This document shows, piece by piece, positions 38,789 through 48,535 of a DNA stretch of 64,000 bases; positions within the stretch are counted from its first letter, which is position 1, and every line of letters starts with the position of its first letter. The translations under genes and the position numbers were made by a program. The notes beneath the pieces were generated by a model, which was not told the origin of the DNA, searched no databases, and was given only the letters and a program-made list of their open reading frames with translations. Origin of the DNA: Pectobacterium sp. PL152 (GTDB taxonomy: Bacteria; Pseudomonadota; Gammaproteobacteria; Enterobacterales; Enterobacteriaceae). The DNA is taken from the NCBI GenBank assembly GCA_021907015.1, contig CP091064.1, positions 4,836,001-4,900,000 on the forward strand, given 5' to 3'.

Positions 38789-40126
38789 CTATTGCGATAA
38801 TTTCCGGTTCGCAATAAAGGCAATAAATGCAACGAATGCGACAAACGCAGCGACAAATAACCAATCTTGTTGGAATGCGTGCCCTAATATCAGACCTGTA
38901 CTGATGACATCAGAATCACTAAAGGTCACACCGGTAAACCCGAAGACTTCCAGTAATGGCACCAGAATGGCGGGTAATAGGGTAATGAAAAGACCATGAA
39001 CGACGCCTCCGATGATGGCACCACGACGCCCTCCGAGTGCGTTGCCGAAAATACCCGCTGTCCCGCCGGCAAAGAAGTTGGTCAATAACCCCGGCAGAAT
39101 CATCGCCAACCCAAACATTGGGAAGATCAGCATTCCCAGAACAGAACCGACGGTGGTAGCAAGAAAGCCGACAATCACGGCGTTGGGCGCGTAAGGGAAG
39201 AGCACCGGGCAATCCAGCGCGGGTTTGGCGTTGGGTACCAGACGCATCGCGATACCGCGGAATGCCGGAACTAATTCATTAAGCAGCAGACGCACACCGC
39301 TGTAGAGAACAAACACCCCTGCGACAAATTGCATGGACTGCATGAAGGAATACATCAGATAGTTAACGCCGTTGGCATATTGCGCGATATAGGCCGGCCC
39401 AGCCGCCACGGCCGGGATGAGGTACATCGGTACCATAACCACGGCCATTGACAGGTAGGTATCCTGCAAGAACTTGAAGTTATCGGGTAGCGTTAAATCC
39501 TCGGTGGATTTGGAGTTTTTACCGACTACGCGGGCGACGGCAGCCTGTACCAGATACCCGATGGTACAAAAATGCCCGAGTGCCACATCATCAGAATTCG
39601 TGATTTTACGTACAATGGGTTGTGCTAGCGCGGGCATCAGCACCGCCATAATGCCGCCAAATATGCCTCCGGTGAGGATCAGTGTTGCGCCGGTTAAACC
39701 CGATTTATAGCCGATCACGGTACCGATTGTTGCCATCCACAGCAGGGCTTGCCCGGTCAGGAAGATATATTTAAAGGGAGTAATGCGCGCAATAAGGATG
39801 TTGACCGCAAAGATCACCATAAGCGTCAATGCCACTTCTGACCCGAGTTCGCGGTTGGCCAGCCCGGCGATGGCTGCAACATCGGTGATGTAGCCTGTCA
39901 TGCCAAACCCCTGGGTAAAGATGCTATTCAAATACGTCAGGGTGTCGACGATAATGTTAATCCCCGCCATCATGATGAGGAAACCCAGCAGAGTCTTGAA
40001 CGTTCCTTCCGCAATTTTTCCGACTGATTTTTTCTGTAGAATCAAACCAATCATGGCGATCAGTGCGATTAATATGGATGCCTGGCCTAATAAATCTTTC
40101 ACAATGAAATTGATAACGGTGTTCAT
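38789..40126 (-). CDS. PTS EIIC component, ascorbate-specific (UlaA/SgaT) family
   Basis: 445 residues, about ten membrane segments, intact. It starts MNTVINFIVKDLLGQASILI and contains GILRE-like loops such as GGRRGAIIGGVVHGLFITLL and NFFAGGTAGIFGNALGG, typical of the UlaA family. In that family the sugar is phosphorylated during import with help from IIB and IIA. The family name says ascorbate, but the operon's PFK and aldolase argue for a hexose. Confidence 0.88.
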   Translation of the reverse strand: MNTVINFIVKDLLGQASILIALIAMIGLILQKKSVGKIAEGTFKTLLGFLIMMAGINIIVDTLTYLNSIFTQGFGMTGYITDVAAIAGLANRELGSEVALTLMVIFAVNILIARITPFKYIFLTGQALLWMATIGTVIGYKSGLTGATLILTGGIFGGIMAVLMPALAQPIVRKITNSDDVALGHFCTIGYLVQAAVARVVGKNSKSTEDLTLPDNFKFLQDTYLSMAVVMVPMYLIPAVAAGPAYIAQYANGVNYLMYSFMQSMQFVAGVFVLYSGVRLLLNELVPAFRGIAMRLVPNAKPALDCPVLFPYAPNAVIVGFLATTVGSVLGMLIFPMFGLAMILPGLLTNFFAGGTAGIFGNALGGRRGAIIGGVVHGLFITLLPAILVPLLEVFGFTGVTFSDSDVISTGLILGHAFQQDWLFVAAFVAFVAFIAFIANRKLSQ

Positions 40127-40139
40127 TTTTCACCTCATG

Positions 40140-40433
40140 TTATTTATGAGCCTGAATATACGCTAAGATTTTTTCTTCTATTTCGTCTTTGTCGGTCAAT
40201 TTATTAAGAATGATGATTCTTTTTCTCTCATCCTCATTGGCATCACTAGTCAGAATATCCGCAAATATTTTCTGCGTTAAAATGACGTCATAACGGAAGG
40301 CAGAGGCTTCTGAAATCGTGGTGTGATTTATTTCTGCATCAATGCCCAGTTTTTTTAGTACGGATTTGGCACTCATTTCGATAGCGAAACTGGAGCCTAA
40401 TCCACAGCCGCATACGCAAAGAACTTTCAACAT
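40140..40433 (-). CDS. PTS EIIB component (lactose/ascorbate type)
   Basis: 97 residues. The phospho-acceptor cysteine lies in the N-terminal loop VCGCGLGSSFAIEM, the CxxGxGSS form of PTS_IIB in UlaB/GatB-type systems. The gap to IIC is 13 bp and to the upstream PFK gene 10 bp. Confidence 0.87.
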   Translation of the reverse strand: MLKVLCVCGCGLGSSFAIEMSAKSVLKKLGIDAEINHTTISEASAFRYDVILTQKIFADILTSDANEDERKRIIILNKLTDKDEIEEKILAYIQAHK

Positions 40434-40443
40434 AATAATGGCC

Positions 40444-41424
40444 TCATATAAGATGATGAGCTTTCGCGAGCTTATAAAAATGACTTTCTACATCGACTAA
40501 GCGGCGTTCGGACTCCTCTAAGTCGATGGGAATAGCTTTGTTGTTGTTATTAATAATAATGATTTTATTTGTCAGCCCAGTGTTGATACACCGAACGACT
40601 TCCTCTGCTAAAAGGGTGCCCTGAATAATTTCTTCCCCGGTGGGCGCGCCATTTCGTAAACCATATCCCAAAATAGTCTTTCGGATACGGATTCCAATTT
40701 TGTGCTCTAGCTTCTTGATAATGGTGTCGATCGCGCCCTGAAAGCCGGGTGTATATTCCTGGGTATAGCCTTCAGAGCATAAAATAATCACGCTGTTCTG
40801 TTCTGTAATCTTCTCCCGAATACATTGTGATAACGTATCCATGTCCCAGGGCGATTCTGGAATAAGCGCAATATCAGCATTGCTTTTCAACGCCGCCTGT
40901 AATGTTAATTCCCCGCAATAACCGCCCAGCAGTTCAATCATGAATACTCGGCCTTGTAATCCCCGACCCGTATTACGTAACTTTTCTACTTCACTCATTA
41001 CCTGTTCGCAGGCGGTAGAAAAACCAATTGTGTAGCTATTGCCTGAAATATCATTATCAATCGTCATTCCTACACCGTAGCAATGAACACCGTAGTGGCT
41101 GAGCTTCTTGAGGAATTGGAAGGATCCATCTCCTCCAGCCATGATGAGCGCATCGAGTTTTTGTTTTTGTATATTTTTGACGATTTTCTCATAATCAGCT
41201 TTTCTGCATTTTCCGGCTCTTCTCCCTGACGTCATCAACGGCATTGATGAGATGGAATAATCAACCAGATCGCGGCGAGTAATCGCTTTGCAGCAATTGT
41301 CAATAAGGCCATTAATTCCACCATCAAAAATAACGATGTCAGCATCTGTCATTCTGTTCACCTGAAAGATGAAGTTATTTATTCCGCTAACATCGCCGCC
41401 ACTAATGACTAATCCAATTTTCAT
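40444..41424 (-). CDS. 6-phosphofructokinase (PfkA family) of the PTS operon
   Basis: 326 residues, first gene of the operon, start preceded by AGAGGTCA. PfkA-family blocks: GLVISGGDVSGINNFIF, IMAGGDGSFQFLKKL (Gly after Asp, so ATP rather than pyrophosphate type), GMTIDNDISGNSYTIGFSTA with the catalytic Asp, and ILGYGLRNGAPT. By hand alignment to remembered E. coli PfkA, sugar-phosphate contacts Arg162, Glu222, Arg243 and Arg252 are kept, while Met169, Arg171 and His249 become Leu, Gly and Tyr. It likely makes a ketohexose 1,6-bisphosphate from a 6-phosphate; tagatose-6-phosphate is one candidate. Confidence 0.8.
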   Translation of the reverse strand: MKIGLVISGGDVSGINNFIFQVNRMTDADIVIFDGGINGLIDNCCKAITRRDLVDYSISSMPLMTSGRRAGKCRKADYEKIVKNIQKQKLDALIMAGGDGSFQFLKKLSHYGVHCYGVGMTIDNDISGNSYTIGFSTACEQVMSEVEKLRNTGRGLQGRVFMIELLGGYCGELTLQAALKSNADIALIPESPWDMDTLSQCIREKITEQNSVIILCSEGYTQEYTPGFQGAIDTIIKKLEHKIGIRIRKTILGYGLRNGAPTGEEIIQGTLLAEEVVRCINTGLTNKIIIINNNNKAIPIDLEESERRLVDVESHFYKLAKAHHLI

Positions 41425-41686
41425 CGTTGACCTCTGAAATATGAATAATTATCGTGTGAACACAATGTTATTAAACTGATAAAGCATTTTTTTGATGAAT
41501 ATCGCAATTTTGTATTTAATTACGGGGTTTCGCAGCTTGACAGGGATGAATAGGGATGGGTTTCTGTGATGGTTATCATGATTTTAAAATGTGCGATTGG
41601 GCTAACATCTTCATTCATTTGAGTTTTAACATTTTCGTCTTTTTTATCTTTTCTGCCGTTTCTTCCTAAAAAACGAATGCCTATTT

Positions 41687-41702
41687 TGTGAATGGTTTCA
41701 CA
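41687..41702. promoter_or_regulatory. Consensus CRP site between the PTS operon and dadA
   Basis: TGTGA-ATGGTT-TCACA is a perfect cAMP-CRP core. It lies 263 bp upstream of the PFK start and 208 bp upstream of dadA, so it could serve either; dadA is CRP-regulated in E. coli. The 485-bp gap also has an imperfect dyad (AATAATTATCGTGT...ACACAATGTTATT, 41444-41472) close to the PFK start. No gene seen in the gap. Confidence 0.75.
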
Positions 41703-41909
41703 GTTATTTCGTTACCAACGTCCTGGAGAAGCTTGCTTGAGGTGAGAAGTAACAATAGATAAATGCTATCGTTGAGACGGGTGACAATTCCTTCCCAAAT
41801 GCTAGAGTAGTCTCCAGTTTCACCTGTTACCTAGTGTTTTATTCCATTAAATAAACAGTTTTCTAGCAGATTAGACGGTCTTTAGCGGAGAGAAAGGGAG
41901 AGCGGTAGC

Positions 41910-43162
41910 ATGCGGGTTGTGATTCTGGGAAGTGGCGTAGTTGGCGTGAGTACCGCCTGGTATCTTGCGCAGGCAGGGCATGATGTCACCGTTATCGACA
42001 GGCAACCGGAGCCCGCGTTAGAAACCAGCGCCGGTAATGCTGGGCAGATTTCTCCCGGCTATGCTGCGCCCTGGGCGGCGCCGGGAATACCGCTGAAAGC
42101 GATCAAATGGATGTTTCAGCGCCATGCGCCGCTGGCTATCCGGCCCGATTTCACGGCTGCGCAGTTATGCTGGATGTGGCAAATGTTGCTCAATTGCGAT
42201 GCGCGCCACTATAAGACCAATAAAGCGCGGATGGTGCGTCTGGCGGAGTACAGCCGTGACTGTTTGCAACAGCTGCGGCGAGATACCGGTATTCAGTACG
42301 AAGGTCGGCAGGGCGGAACGCTGCAACTGTTCCGTACCGAACAGCAATATGACAATGCAACTCGGGATATCGCCGTGCTGGAAGAAGCTGGCGTGCCATA
42401 TCAACTGCTGACGCGTCATGAGCTGGCCTCCGTTGAACCTGCGCTGGCGAATGTGGCGGAGAAACTGACCGGCGGGCTGCGCTTACCACATGATGAGACA
42501 GGGGACTGTCAACTGTTCACTCGTCAACTGGCGGCGATGGCTGCCGATGCGGGCGTCACCTTTAAGCTGGGACGTAACGTCCGCCAACTACGGGTGGAAG
42601 GCCAAAACGTAACGGGCGTACAGTGTGACGATGAAATGATCGTGGCTGACGTCTATGTGATGGCCTGCGGTTCCTATTCTACGGGGCTACTGCGCCAGTG
42701 GTTCGACATTCCGGTTTATCCGCTGAAAGGCTATTCACTGACGATCCCGCTGGCGGATGATGCCTCCGCGCCAGTTTCTACCGTGCTGGATGAAACCTAC
42801 AAAGTGGCAATCACGCGTTTCGATCGTCGCATCCGCGTTGGAGGAATGGCTGAGGTGGTGGGCTTCAACACCGATCTGAATCCTAAACGGCGTGAGACGT
42901 TGGAGATGGTCGTGCGCGATCTGTATCCCCATTGTGGTCCGATTGAACAAGCGACATTCTGGACGGGGCTGCGTCCGATGACGCCAGACGGCACGCCGCT
43001 GGTGGGGCGTTCTCCGCTGAAAAATCTGTATCTGAATACCGGACATGGCACGTTAGGCTGGACGATGGCCTGCGGGTCAGAAAGGTACTGGCGGATATTC
43101 TGTCGGACAAATCACCGGAGATTGAGGCCGATGATTTGTCCGTGGAAAGATACGTGCGTTAG
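41910..43162 (+). CDS. dadA: D-amino acid dehydrogenase DadA (one apparent frameshift)
   Basis: FAD-dependent, about 417 residues. It starts [20 protein letters not shown] with the Rossmann GxGxxG motif and has [19 protein letters not shown] and [20 protein letters not shown]. It oxidises D-alanine and other D-amino acids to oxo acids, passing electrons to the respiratory chain. One missing G near 43080 throws off the last 27 residues; repaired it reads [20 protein letters not shown] and ends VERYVR at 43162. A good ribosome-binding site (GGGAGAG) precedes the start. The usual partner dadX does not follow. Confidence 0.9.
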
Positions 43163-43231
43163 TATCGCTGTTCTGTTTTTTGAAGTAATGGATGTTTTGA
43201 ACTCATTAATGTTTTGAACATCACCGAGATT

Positions 43232-44433
43232 TTACTCAGTGCGGGGCAGTGATGTAATGCTGCCCTTGTGGTGCCGCGTGAGCAGGCGGGCGCGTATTGC
43301 CAGCAGTGCGGCACAGAGCATCACCAGCGCCAGCGATATTTTTGATGGCAGAGGGAGCGCCATCGCAATTAACCCCAGCGCCGCACCGCCTGCCATTTGC
43401 ACGAATCCTACCATCGCCGACGCAATCCCCGCCTCATTCGAATAAGGCTCCAGCGCATAGCTGGTGGAGGGCCGATCAAAAATGCCAGACCGGCGCAGGC
43501 CAGCGCGACGGGCAGCATGTAAGTCGGCCAGGTGTTTTGCAGCGTTTCAGGTAAGAGCACGACACCACCAAGCAGCGAAAGGAAACCTGCGCCCATCAGC
43601 AGGCTACCTACAGCGAGACAGCGTGGTCGGCCGACTTTGCGGATAATGCGGTTCGCAAAAAAGCTGACCAGCATGATCCAAAAGCCGTTTGCGCCGAAGG
43701 CAATCGAAAATTCAAGCGGCGTCAGCTGTGCTTGATTCATCAGCACCACAGGGGAAAAAGTGACGTAGGTTAACGCCATCCCCATTGCGCCTGCGTTGAC
43801 TGACGCGAACCCTAGAAAGTGGCGATCGGATAACAGACGTGCGTATTGGCGCAGCGGCAAGCCGTGTACGGGCAGCGTCGAGTCGGGGCGCGTCTCAGGC
43901 AGAAAACGGATAACGAGTGCCAGAACCAGAATGCTGTAGCCTGCGAGGAACCAGAAGGGAGCGCGCCAGCCGAAAGCTTCAGCCAACAGACCGCCCAAGA
44001 GCGGCGCCAGCGCTGGCACAATATTCAGCGTGCCGTTGAGAAAACCATAGGTTCTGGCGGCATCGTCGCCGTTTAGCTTGTCACGGACGCTGCTGAAAAT
44101 GGCAACGGCGGTGCAGCAGACAGCCATACCCTGAAAAAGGCGTGAAAGAACAAATAGCGTAGCGCTGGTCGCCAGCGCAGCCATGATGGCTCCGATGATA
44201 TAGATAATCACGCCAGCCAACGCCATCGGGCGACGACCGTACTTGTCGACCAGCGGCCCAGCCAGAAGCTGGCCTAATCCCATGATCAGAATAAACAGAG
44301 CGACGGTGGATTGAATCAGCGATTCAGGGCTGTTTAGCGCCACGGCGATGGCAGGAATAAGCGGCAAATAGATGTCGATACCCAGAGGGCCGAGCAGAAC
44401 CAGGGTCAGTAAAATCAGAACAAATCGTTGCAT
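43232..44433 (-). CDS. MFS drug-resistance transporter, Bcr/CflA family (one apparent frameshift)
   Basis: Twelve-helix exporter of about 400 residues. It starts MQRFVLILLTLVLLGPLGID-IYLPLIPAI, the N-terminus of the Bcr/CflA group, with GPLVDKYGRRPMALAG (motif A), SRLFQGMAVCCTAVA and LNGTLNIVPALAPLLGG (motif C). One missing base at 43469-43471 breaks the last quarter; repaired it gives GPSTSYALEPYSNEAGIASA and ends HHKGSITSLPRTE. Substrates cannot be predicted from sequence. Confidence 0.86.
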
Positions 44434-44562
44434 AACAAAAACAGAAATCTACGTTTTATGGGGTCGATAGGGTAATGCGCACGCGGGCGGAAAGAAAGTG
44501 TTATCTTTGTGACATTGTCACGCTAATGTGACGAAAAAGGGCGTTGTAAGGCCGAATGAACG

Positions 44563-44596
44563 GGGCGGAGTTGTTGTCTGTCAGCGTTCTCCGCCC
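44563..44596 (-). terminator. Hairpin downstream of the hemerythrin gene
   Basis: GGGCGGAG and CTCCGCCC with an 18-nt loop, 25 bp past the gene's stop. No clear T-tract. Confidence 0.5.
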
Positions 44597-44620
44597 TGTA
44601 GCCAGGTGTGCTTAATCTAC

Positions 44621-45031
44621 TCAGGCCGTTTCAATGCGGGGATAAAAATCATGGTTCTCCCGCTGCATACGCTCGTAGACCTTCCGCAATACGTGATTGG
44701 CATCTGCCCGGAAATCCCGGTCATGACCCATCAACTGTGAAGCCGTATTCCAGCGACGGGAAAAGGCATCGTAATCGGCGGCAATGGTTTGCATTTCATC
44801 CTGATAATGCTGGCTCATTTTCGTTAACTGTTCATCACCGCTGCGCTGAAGCGAAGGGTAAAGTACGCGATCTTCTGCGGACAGGTGCAATTTGATGGTG
44901 GAACTCATGGCGACGATGGCGCGGGCGATGTCAGCGGCATTCTCCGTCACGCCAGCCCGAGATAGCTGGCGCAGGGTATCAATGCTTTCGAGTATCTCGG
45001 TGTGCTGGTGTTTGAATTTATCAATGTTCAT
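44621..45031 (-). CDS. Hemerythrin (HHE) domain protein under a likely NsrR operator
   Basis: 136 residues from ATG 45031 (MNIDKFKHQHTEILESIDTL). The four-helix hemerythrin pattern is visible: HQHTEIL, IKLHLSAEDRVLYP, MSQHYQDEM and ENHDFYPRIE carry the His/Asp/Glu ligands of a diiron site. It is not YtfE/RIC, which is longer with an extra N-terminal domain. An NsrR-type palindrome overlaps its promoter (45069-45089), pointing to a nitric-oxide response. Possible roles are NO/O2 binding or repair of damaged iron centres. Confidence 0.85.
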   Translation of the reverse strand: MNIDKFKHQHTEILESIDTLRQLSRAGVTENAADIARAIVAMSSTIKLHLSAEDRVLYPSLQRSGDEQLTKMSQHYQDEMQTIAADYDAFSRRWNTASQLMGHDRDFRADANHVLRKVYERMQRENHDFYPRIETA

Positions 45032-45068
45032 AAGTGATTCTCTGTGCAGGTATAATGTCATTTATAAT

Positions 45069-45089
45069 ACATGTATTTTAAATGCATGT
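45069..45089. promoter_or_regulatory. NsrR-type operator for the hemerythrin gene
   Basis: ACATGTATTTTAAATGCATGT has the form ATGyATTT-N-AAATrCAT, the palindrome described for the NO-sensing repressor NsrR. It is about 40-60 bp upstream of the start codon, with TATTAT (minus strand, 45064-45069) as a -10 candidate touching it. Confidence 0.7.
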
Positions 45090-45189
45090 TTATGAAAAAA
45101 TGCGCAGAGAAAGAAAATCAGCCAGCTAACTGTTGATCATCAATGACTATCATCATCAACGGCTAACAGATAACTGGCTGGAGAGGTGG

Positions 45190-46464
45190 CTAATGCCCTA
45201 CGGTTTGTTTACGGAAAAGTTCACGGAAGACAGGGTAGATATCATCCTGATCGCGAATATGCTGCATAGCGAAATTATCGAATGTATCGCGCAGCGTTTC
45301 ATATTCGCGCCAGAGCGTCTGGTGTGAACGTCGGGTGATCTCAATATAGCTGTAGTAGCGCACCATCGGCAGAAGCTGATTCGCCAGAATCTGGTGGCAC
45401 AGCGGGGAATCATCAGCCCAGTTATCGCCATCCGACGCCTGTGCCGCATAGATATTCCACTGTGACGGATCGTAGCGCTCGCGTACGACTTCCTCCATCA
45501 GCTTTAACGCACTGGAGACAATGGTGCCGCCGGTTTCCTGAGAGTAGAAGAACTCTTGTTCATCGACCTCTTTTGCCTGCGTGTGATGGCGAATATAGAC
45601 AACGTCCACGTTTTTGTAATTTCTGCTGAGGAACAGATACAGCAGAATATAAAAGCGCTTCGCCATGTCTTTTGTCGCCTGATCCATGGAGCCGGATACG
45701 TCCATCAAACAAAACATCACGGCCTGGCTCGATGGTTCGGCCCGGCGCTCGTAGTTCTTGTAGCGAAGGTCAAACGTATCGATAAACGGCACGCGTGCAA
45801 TTTTCTGGCGCAGTTCGGTAATTTCCTGCCGCAGCCGTTCCTCTTCCAGCAATTGTGCGGGCTCGGTATGCGCCAGCTGTTCCAGCGACTCTTCCAACTC
45901 ATGTAGCGTCCGGCGTTTACCCGCCGTCATCGCCATACGGCGTGCCAGCGAGTTTTGCAGCGACCGTACTACGCTGATATTGGCGGGAACGCCGTTAGCG
46001 GTGTAGCCAGCGCGGTGCGTTTTGTACTCGGTCATCTGCCGATGCTGGGTTTTCTTCAGGTTAGGCAGCGCCAGATCTTCAAACAGCAGATCCAGATATT
46101 CGTCTTTGGAGATCTGAAAGACAAACTCATCCTCGCCTTCGCCATCTTTACTGGCATCCCCCTGACCGGAACCACCGCCGCCACCTCCTTGTGGCCGCTC
46201 GATTTTGTCGTTCTGTACGAAGTGATCGTTGCCCGGGTGGACGCGGTGGCGGCGTCCTCCACGGCCCTGATGGAACATCGGTTCGTTGATGTCTGCATTG
46301 GGGATCGACACTGACTCCCCGCTTTCGATGTCGGTCACCGAACGCTTATTAATGGCCTCGGAAATCGACTGTTTTATTTGCGACTTATAGCGGCGCAAAA
46401 AGCGTTGGCGGTTCACCGTGCTTTTGTTTTTGCCGTTTAGCCGTCGATCAATAAAATAGGCCAT
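45190..46464 (-). CDS. yeaH: UPF0229 protein YeaH (von Willebrand A type)
   Basis: 424 residues from ATG 46464 ([20 protein letters not shown]), preceded by GGGGGA. A Gly-rich linker ([20 protein letters not shown]) precedes the C-terminal von Willebrand A-like domain with MIDAS motif [11 protein letters not shown]. In many bacteria yeaH sits with prkA (yeaG) and spoVR; here it is 36 bp after yeaG. The E. coli operon yeaGH responds to nitrogen limitation and stationary phase. Its biochemical action is unknown. Confidence 0.93.
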   Translation of the reverse strand: MAYFIDRRLNGKNKSTVNRQRFLRRYKSQIKQSISEAINKRSVTDIESGESVSIPNADINEPMFHQGRGGRRHRVHPGNDHFVQNDKIERPQGGGGGGSGQGDASKDGEGEDEFVFQISKDEYLDLLFEDLALPNLKKTQHRQMTEYKTHRAGYTANGVPANISVVRSLQNSLARRMAMTAGKRRTLHELEESLEQLAHTEPAQLLEEERLRQEITELRQKIARVPFIDTFDLRYKNYERRAEPSSQAVMFCLMDVSGSMDQATKDMAKRFYILLYLFLSRNYKNVDVVYIRHHTQAKEVDEQEFFYSQETGGTIVSSALKLMEEVVRERYDPSQWNIYAAQASDGDNWADDSPLCHQILANQLLPMVRYYSYIEITRRSHQTLWREYETLRDTFDNFAMQHIRDQDDIYPVFRELFRKQTVGH

Positions 46465-46500
46465 GTTTCCCCCAAACGCTGTTGCCAGCATCGTGCGTCA

Positions 46501-48435
46501 TTATGATGATTTCCTCACCCGCAGATACCATTCGCACAGCAAACGTACCTGTTTCCGGGTGTAGCCTTTCTCCATCATACGATCGACGAAGTCATCATGT
46601 TTTTTCTGTTCATCCGTTGAGGTTTTGGTATTAAACGAAATCACTGGCAGCAGCTCTTCGGTGTTGGAGAACATTTTCTTCTCAATGACCGTGCGCAGTT
46701 TTTCATAACTGGTCCAGTTTGGATTCCGGCCGCTATTATTGGCACGGGCGCGCAGGACAAAGTTGACGATCTCGTTACGGAAGTCTTTAGGGTTGCTGAT
46801 ACCCGCAGGCTTCTCGATCTTTTCCAGCTCGGCGTTTAGCGATTCACGGTCAAACAGTTGGCCGGTATCCGGGTCACGGTACTCCTGATCCTGAATCCAG
46901 AAATCCGCATAGGTAACATAACGGTCAAAAATGTTCTGGCCGTATTCGGAATAGGATTCGAGATAGGCGGTCTGGATCTCTTTACCGATAAACTCCGCGT
47001 ATTTCGGCGTCAGATAGCCTTTCAGGTGCTCCAGATACTTCTCTGCCTGCTCTTGTGGGAACTGTTCGCGCTCGATCTGCTGTTCCAGTACGTAGAACAG
47101 GTGTACCGGGTTAGCCGCGACTTCACTGTGATCGAAGTTAAAGACACGTGACAGAATCTTGAACGCGAAGCGGGTCGACAGGCCGTTCATCCCTTCATCT
47201 ACGCCTGCGTAGTCGCGGTACTCCTGATAGGATTTCGCCTTCGGATCGGTATCTTTCAGGCTTTCCCCGTCATAAACCCGCATCTTGGAATAGATGCTGG
47301 AGTTTTCGGGGTCTTTCAGGCGCGACAGAATGGAGAAGCGAGCCAGCGTTTCCAGCGTGCCGGGGGCGCAAGGCGCATGCGTCAGCTCACTGTGGTTAAG
47401 CAGCTTGTCGTAAATTTTGACCTCTTCGGATACGCGCAGGCAGTACGGCACCTTCACGATATACACACGGTCAAGAAACGCCTCATTGTTCTTGTTGTTA
47501 CGGAATTGCACCCATTCGGATTCATTGGAGTGCGCCAGAATAATCCCGTTGAACGGCAGGGCAGCAATACCTTCCGTCCCGTTGTAGTTGCCTTCCTGTG
47601 TCGCGGTCAGCAACGGGTGGAGCACCTTGATCGGCGCTTTGAACATCTCGACGAATTCCATAATGCCCTGATTCGCACGGCACAATGCGCCAGAGTAACC
47701 GTAGGCATCAGGATCGTTCTGGGCATAATGCTCCAGCTTGCGGATATCGACCTTGCCGACCAGCGCTGAAATATCCTGATTGTTCTCATCGCCGGGTTCG
47801 GTTTTCGCGATCCCGACCTGCGCCAGAATCGATGGCCATACTTTGACGACTTTGAATTTGGAAATGTCTCCACCAAATTCCTGCAGGCGTTTGGCTGCCC
47901 ACGGTGACATGATGGTGCCGAGATAGCGCCGTGGAATGGCGTACTCTTTTTCGAGTATTGCGGCATCTTCCAACGGGTTGAACAGGCAGAGCGGGTGATC
48001 ATTCACCGGACTGCGCTCGCCGTTGGCACTGAGGATGTAAATCGGTACACGTTGCATCAGCGCTTTCAAGCGTTCGGCCAGAGAGGATTTCCCGCCGCCG
48101 ACCGGCCCCAACAGATACAGGATCTGTTTCTTCTCTTCTAACCCCTGCGCGGCATGTTTCAGGTAAGAAACAATTTGTTCGATGGCCTCTTCCATACCGT
48201 AAAATTCTTCAAAAGCCGGATAGCGAGCAATCACCCGGTTCGAGAATAGGCGCGACATTCGTGATTCTTGGGCGGTATCCACCATTACAGGCTCACCGAT
48301 AGCCGTTAACAATCGTTCAGCGGCGTTCGCATAAGCATTGCGATCCTGCTGACAGATGGTAAGGAATTCCTGCAGAGTGAACTCTTCGTCCTTGGCAGCG
48401 TCGTAGCGCTGGCGGTAGTGATCAAATATGTTCAT
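46501..48435 (-). CDS. yeaG: Serine protein kinase YeaG (PrkA family)
   Basis: 644 residues, intact. An AAA+ ATPase core with Walker A YLLGPVGGGKSSLAERL (about residue 110) lies in the N-terminal half, a PrkA C-terminal kinase-like domain follows and the chain ends VRLLCEWYLRVRKSS. E. coli YeaG helps persistence under nitrogen starvation. Upstream is a consensus sigma-54 promoter (48536-48551), which fits NtrC/RpoN control. yeaH follows in the same operon. Confidence 0.95.
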   Translation of the reverse strand: MNIFDHYRQRYDAAKDEEFTLQEFLTICQQDRNAYANAAERLLTAIGEPVMVDTAQESRMSRLFSNRVIARYPAFEEFYGMEEAIEQIVSYLKHAAQGLEEKKQILYLLGPVGGGKSSLAERLKALMQRVPIYILSANGERSPVNDHPLCLFNPLEDAAILEKEYAIPRRYLGTIMSPWAAKRLQEFGGDISKFKVVKVWPSILAQVGIAKTEPGDENNQDISALVGKVDIRKLEHYAQNDPDAYGYSGALCRANQGIMEFVEMFKAPIKVLHPLLTATQEGNYNGTEGIAALPFNGIILAHSNESEWVQFRNNKNNEAFLDRVYIVKVPYCLRVSEEVKIYDKLLNHSELTHAPCAPGTLETLARFSILSRLKDPENSSIYSKMRVYDGESLKDTDPKAKSYQEYRDYAGVDEGMNGLSTRFAFKILSRVFNFDHSEVAANPVHLFYVLEQQIEREQFPQEQAEKYLEHLKGYLTPKYAEFIGKEIQTAYLESYSEYGQNIFDRYVTYADFWIQDQEYRDPDTGQLFDRESLNAELEKIEKPAGISNPKDFRNEIVNFVLRARANNSGRNPNWTSYEKLRTVIEKKMFSNTEELLPVISFNTKTSTDEQKKHDDFVDRMMEKGYTRKQVRLLCEWYLRVRKSS

Positions 48436-48535
48436 AGCGATGCCCGTCCTTCGTCGATTAGCACAGATTAAGAGAGCGCGTGGAATATATGCCTATTAAT
48501 GTATTGCCCTCCGAAAGAAGAAATCTCCTGAGTCC

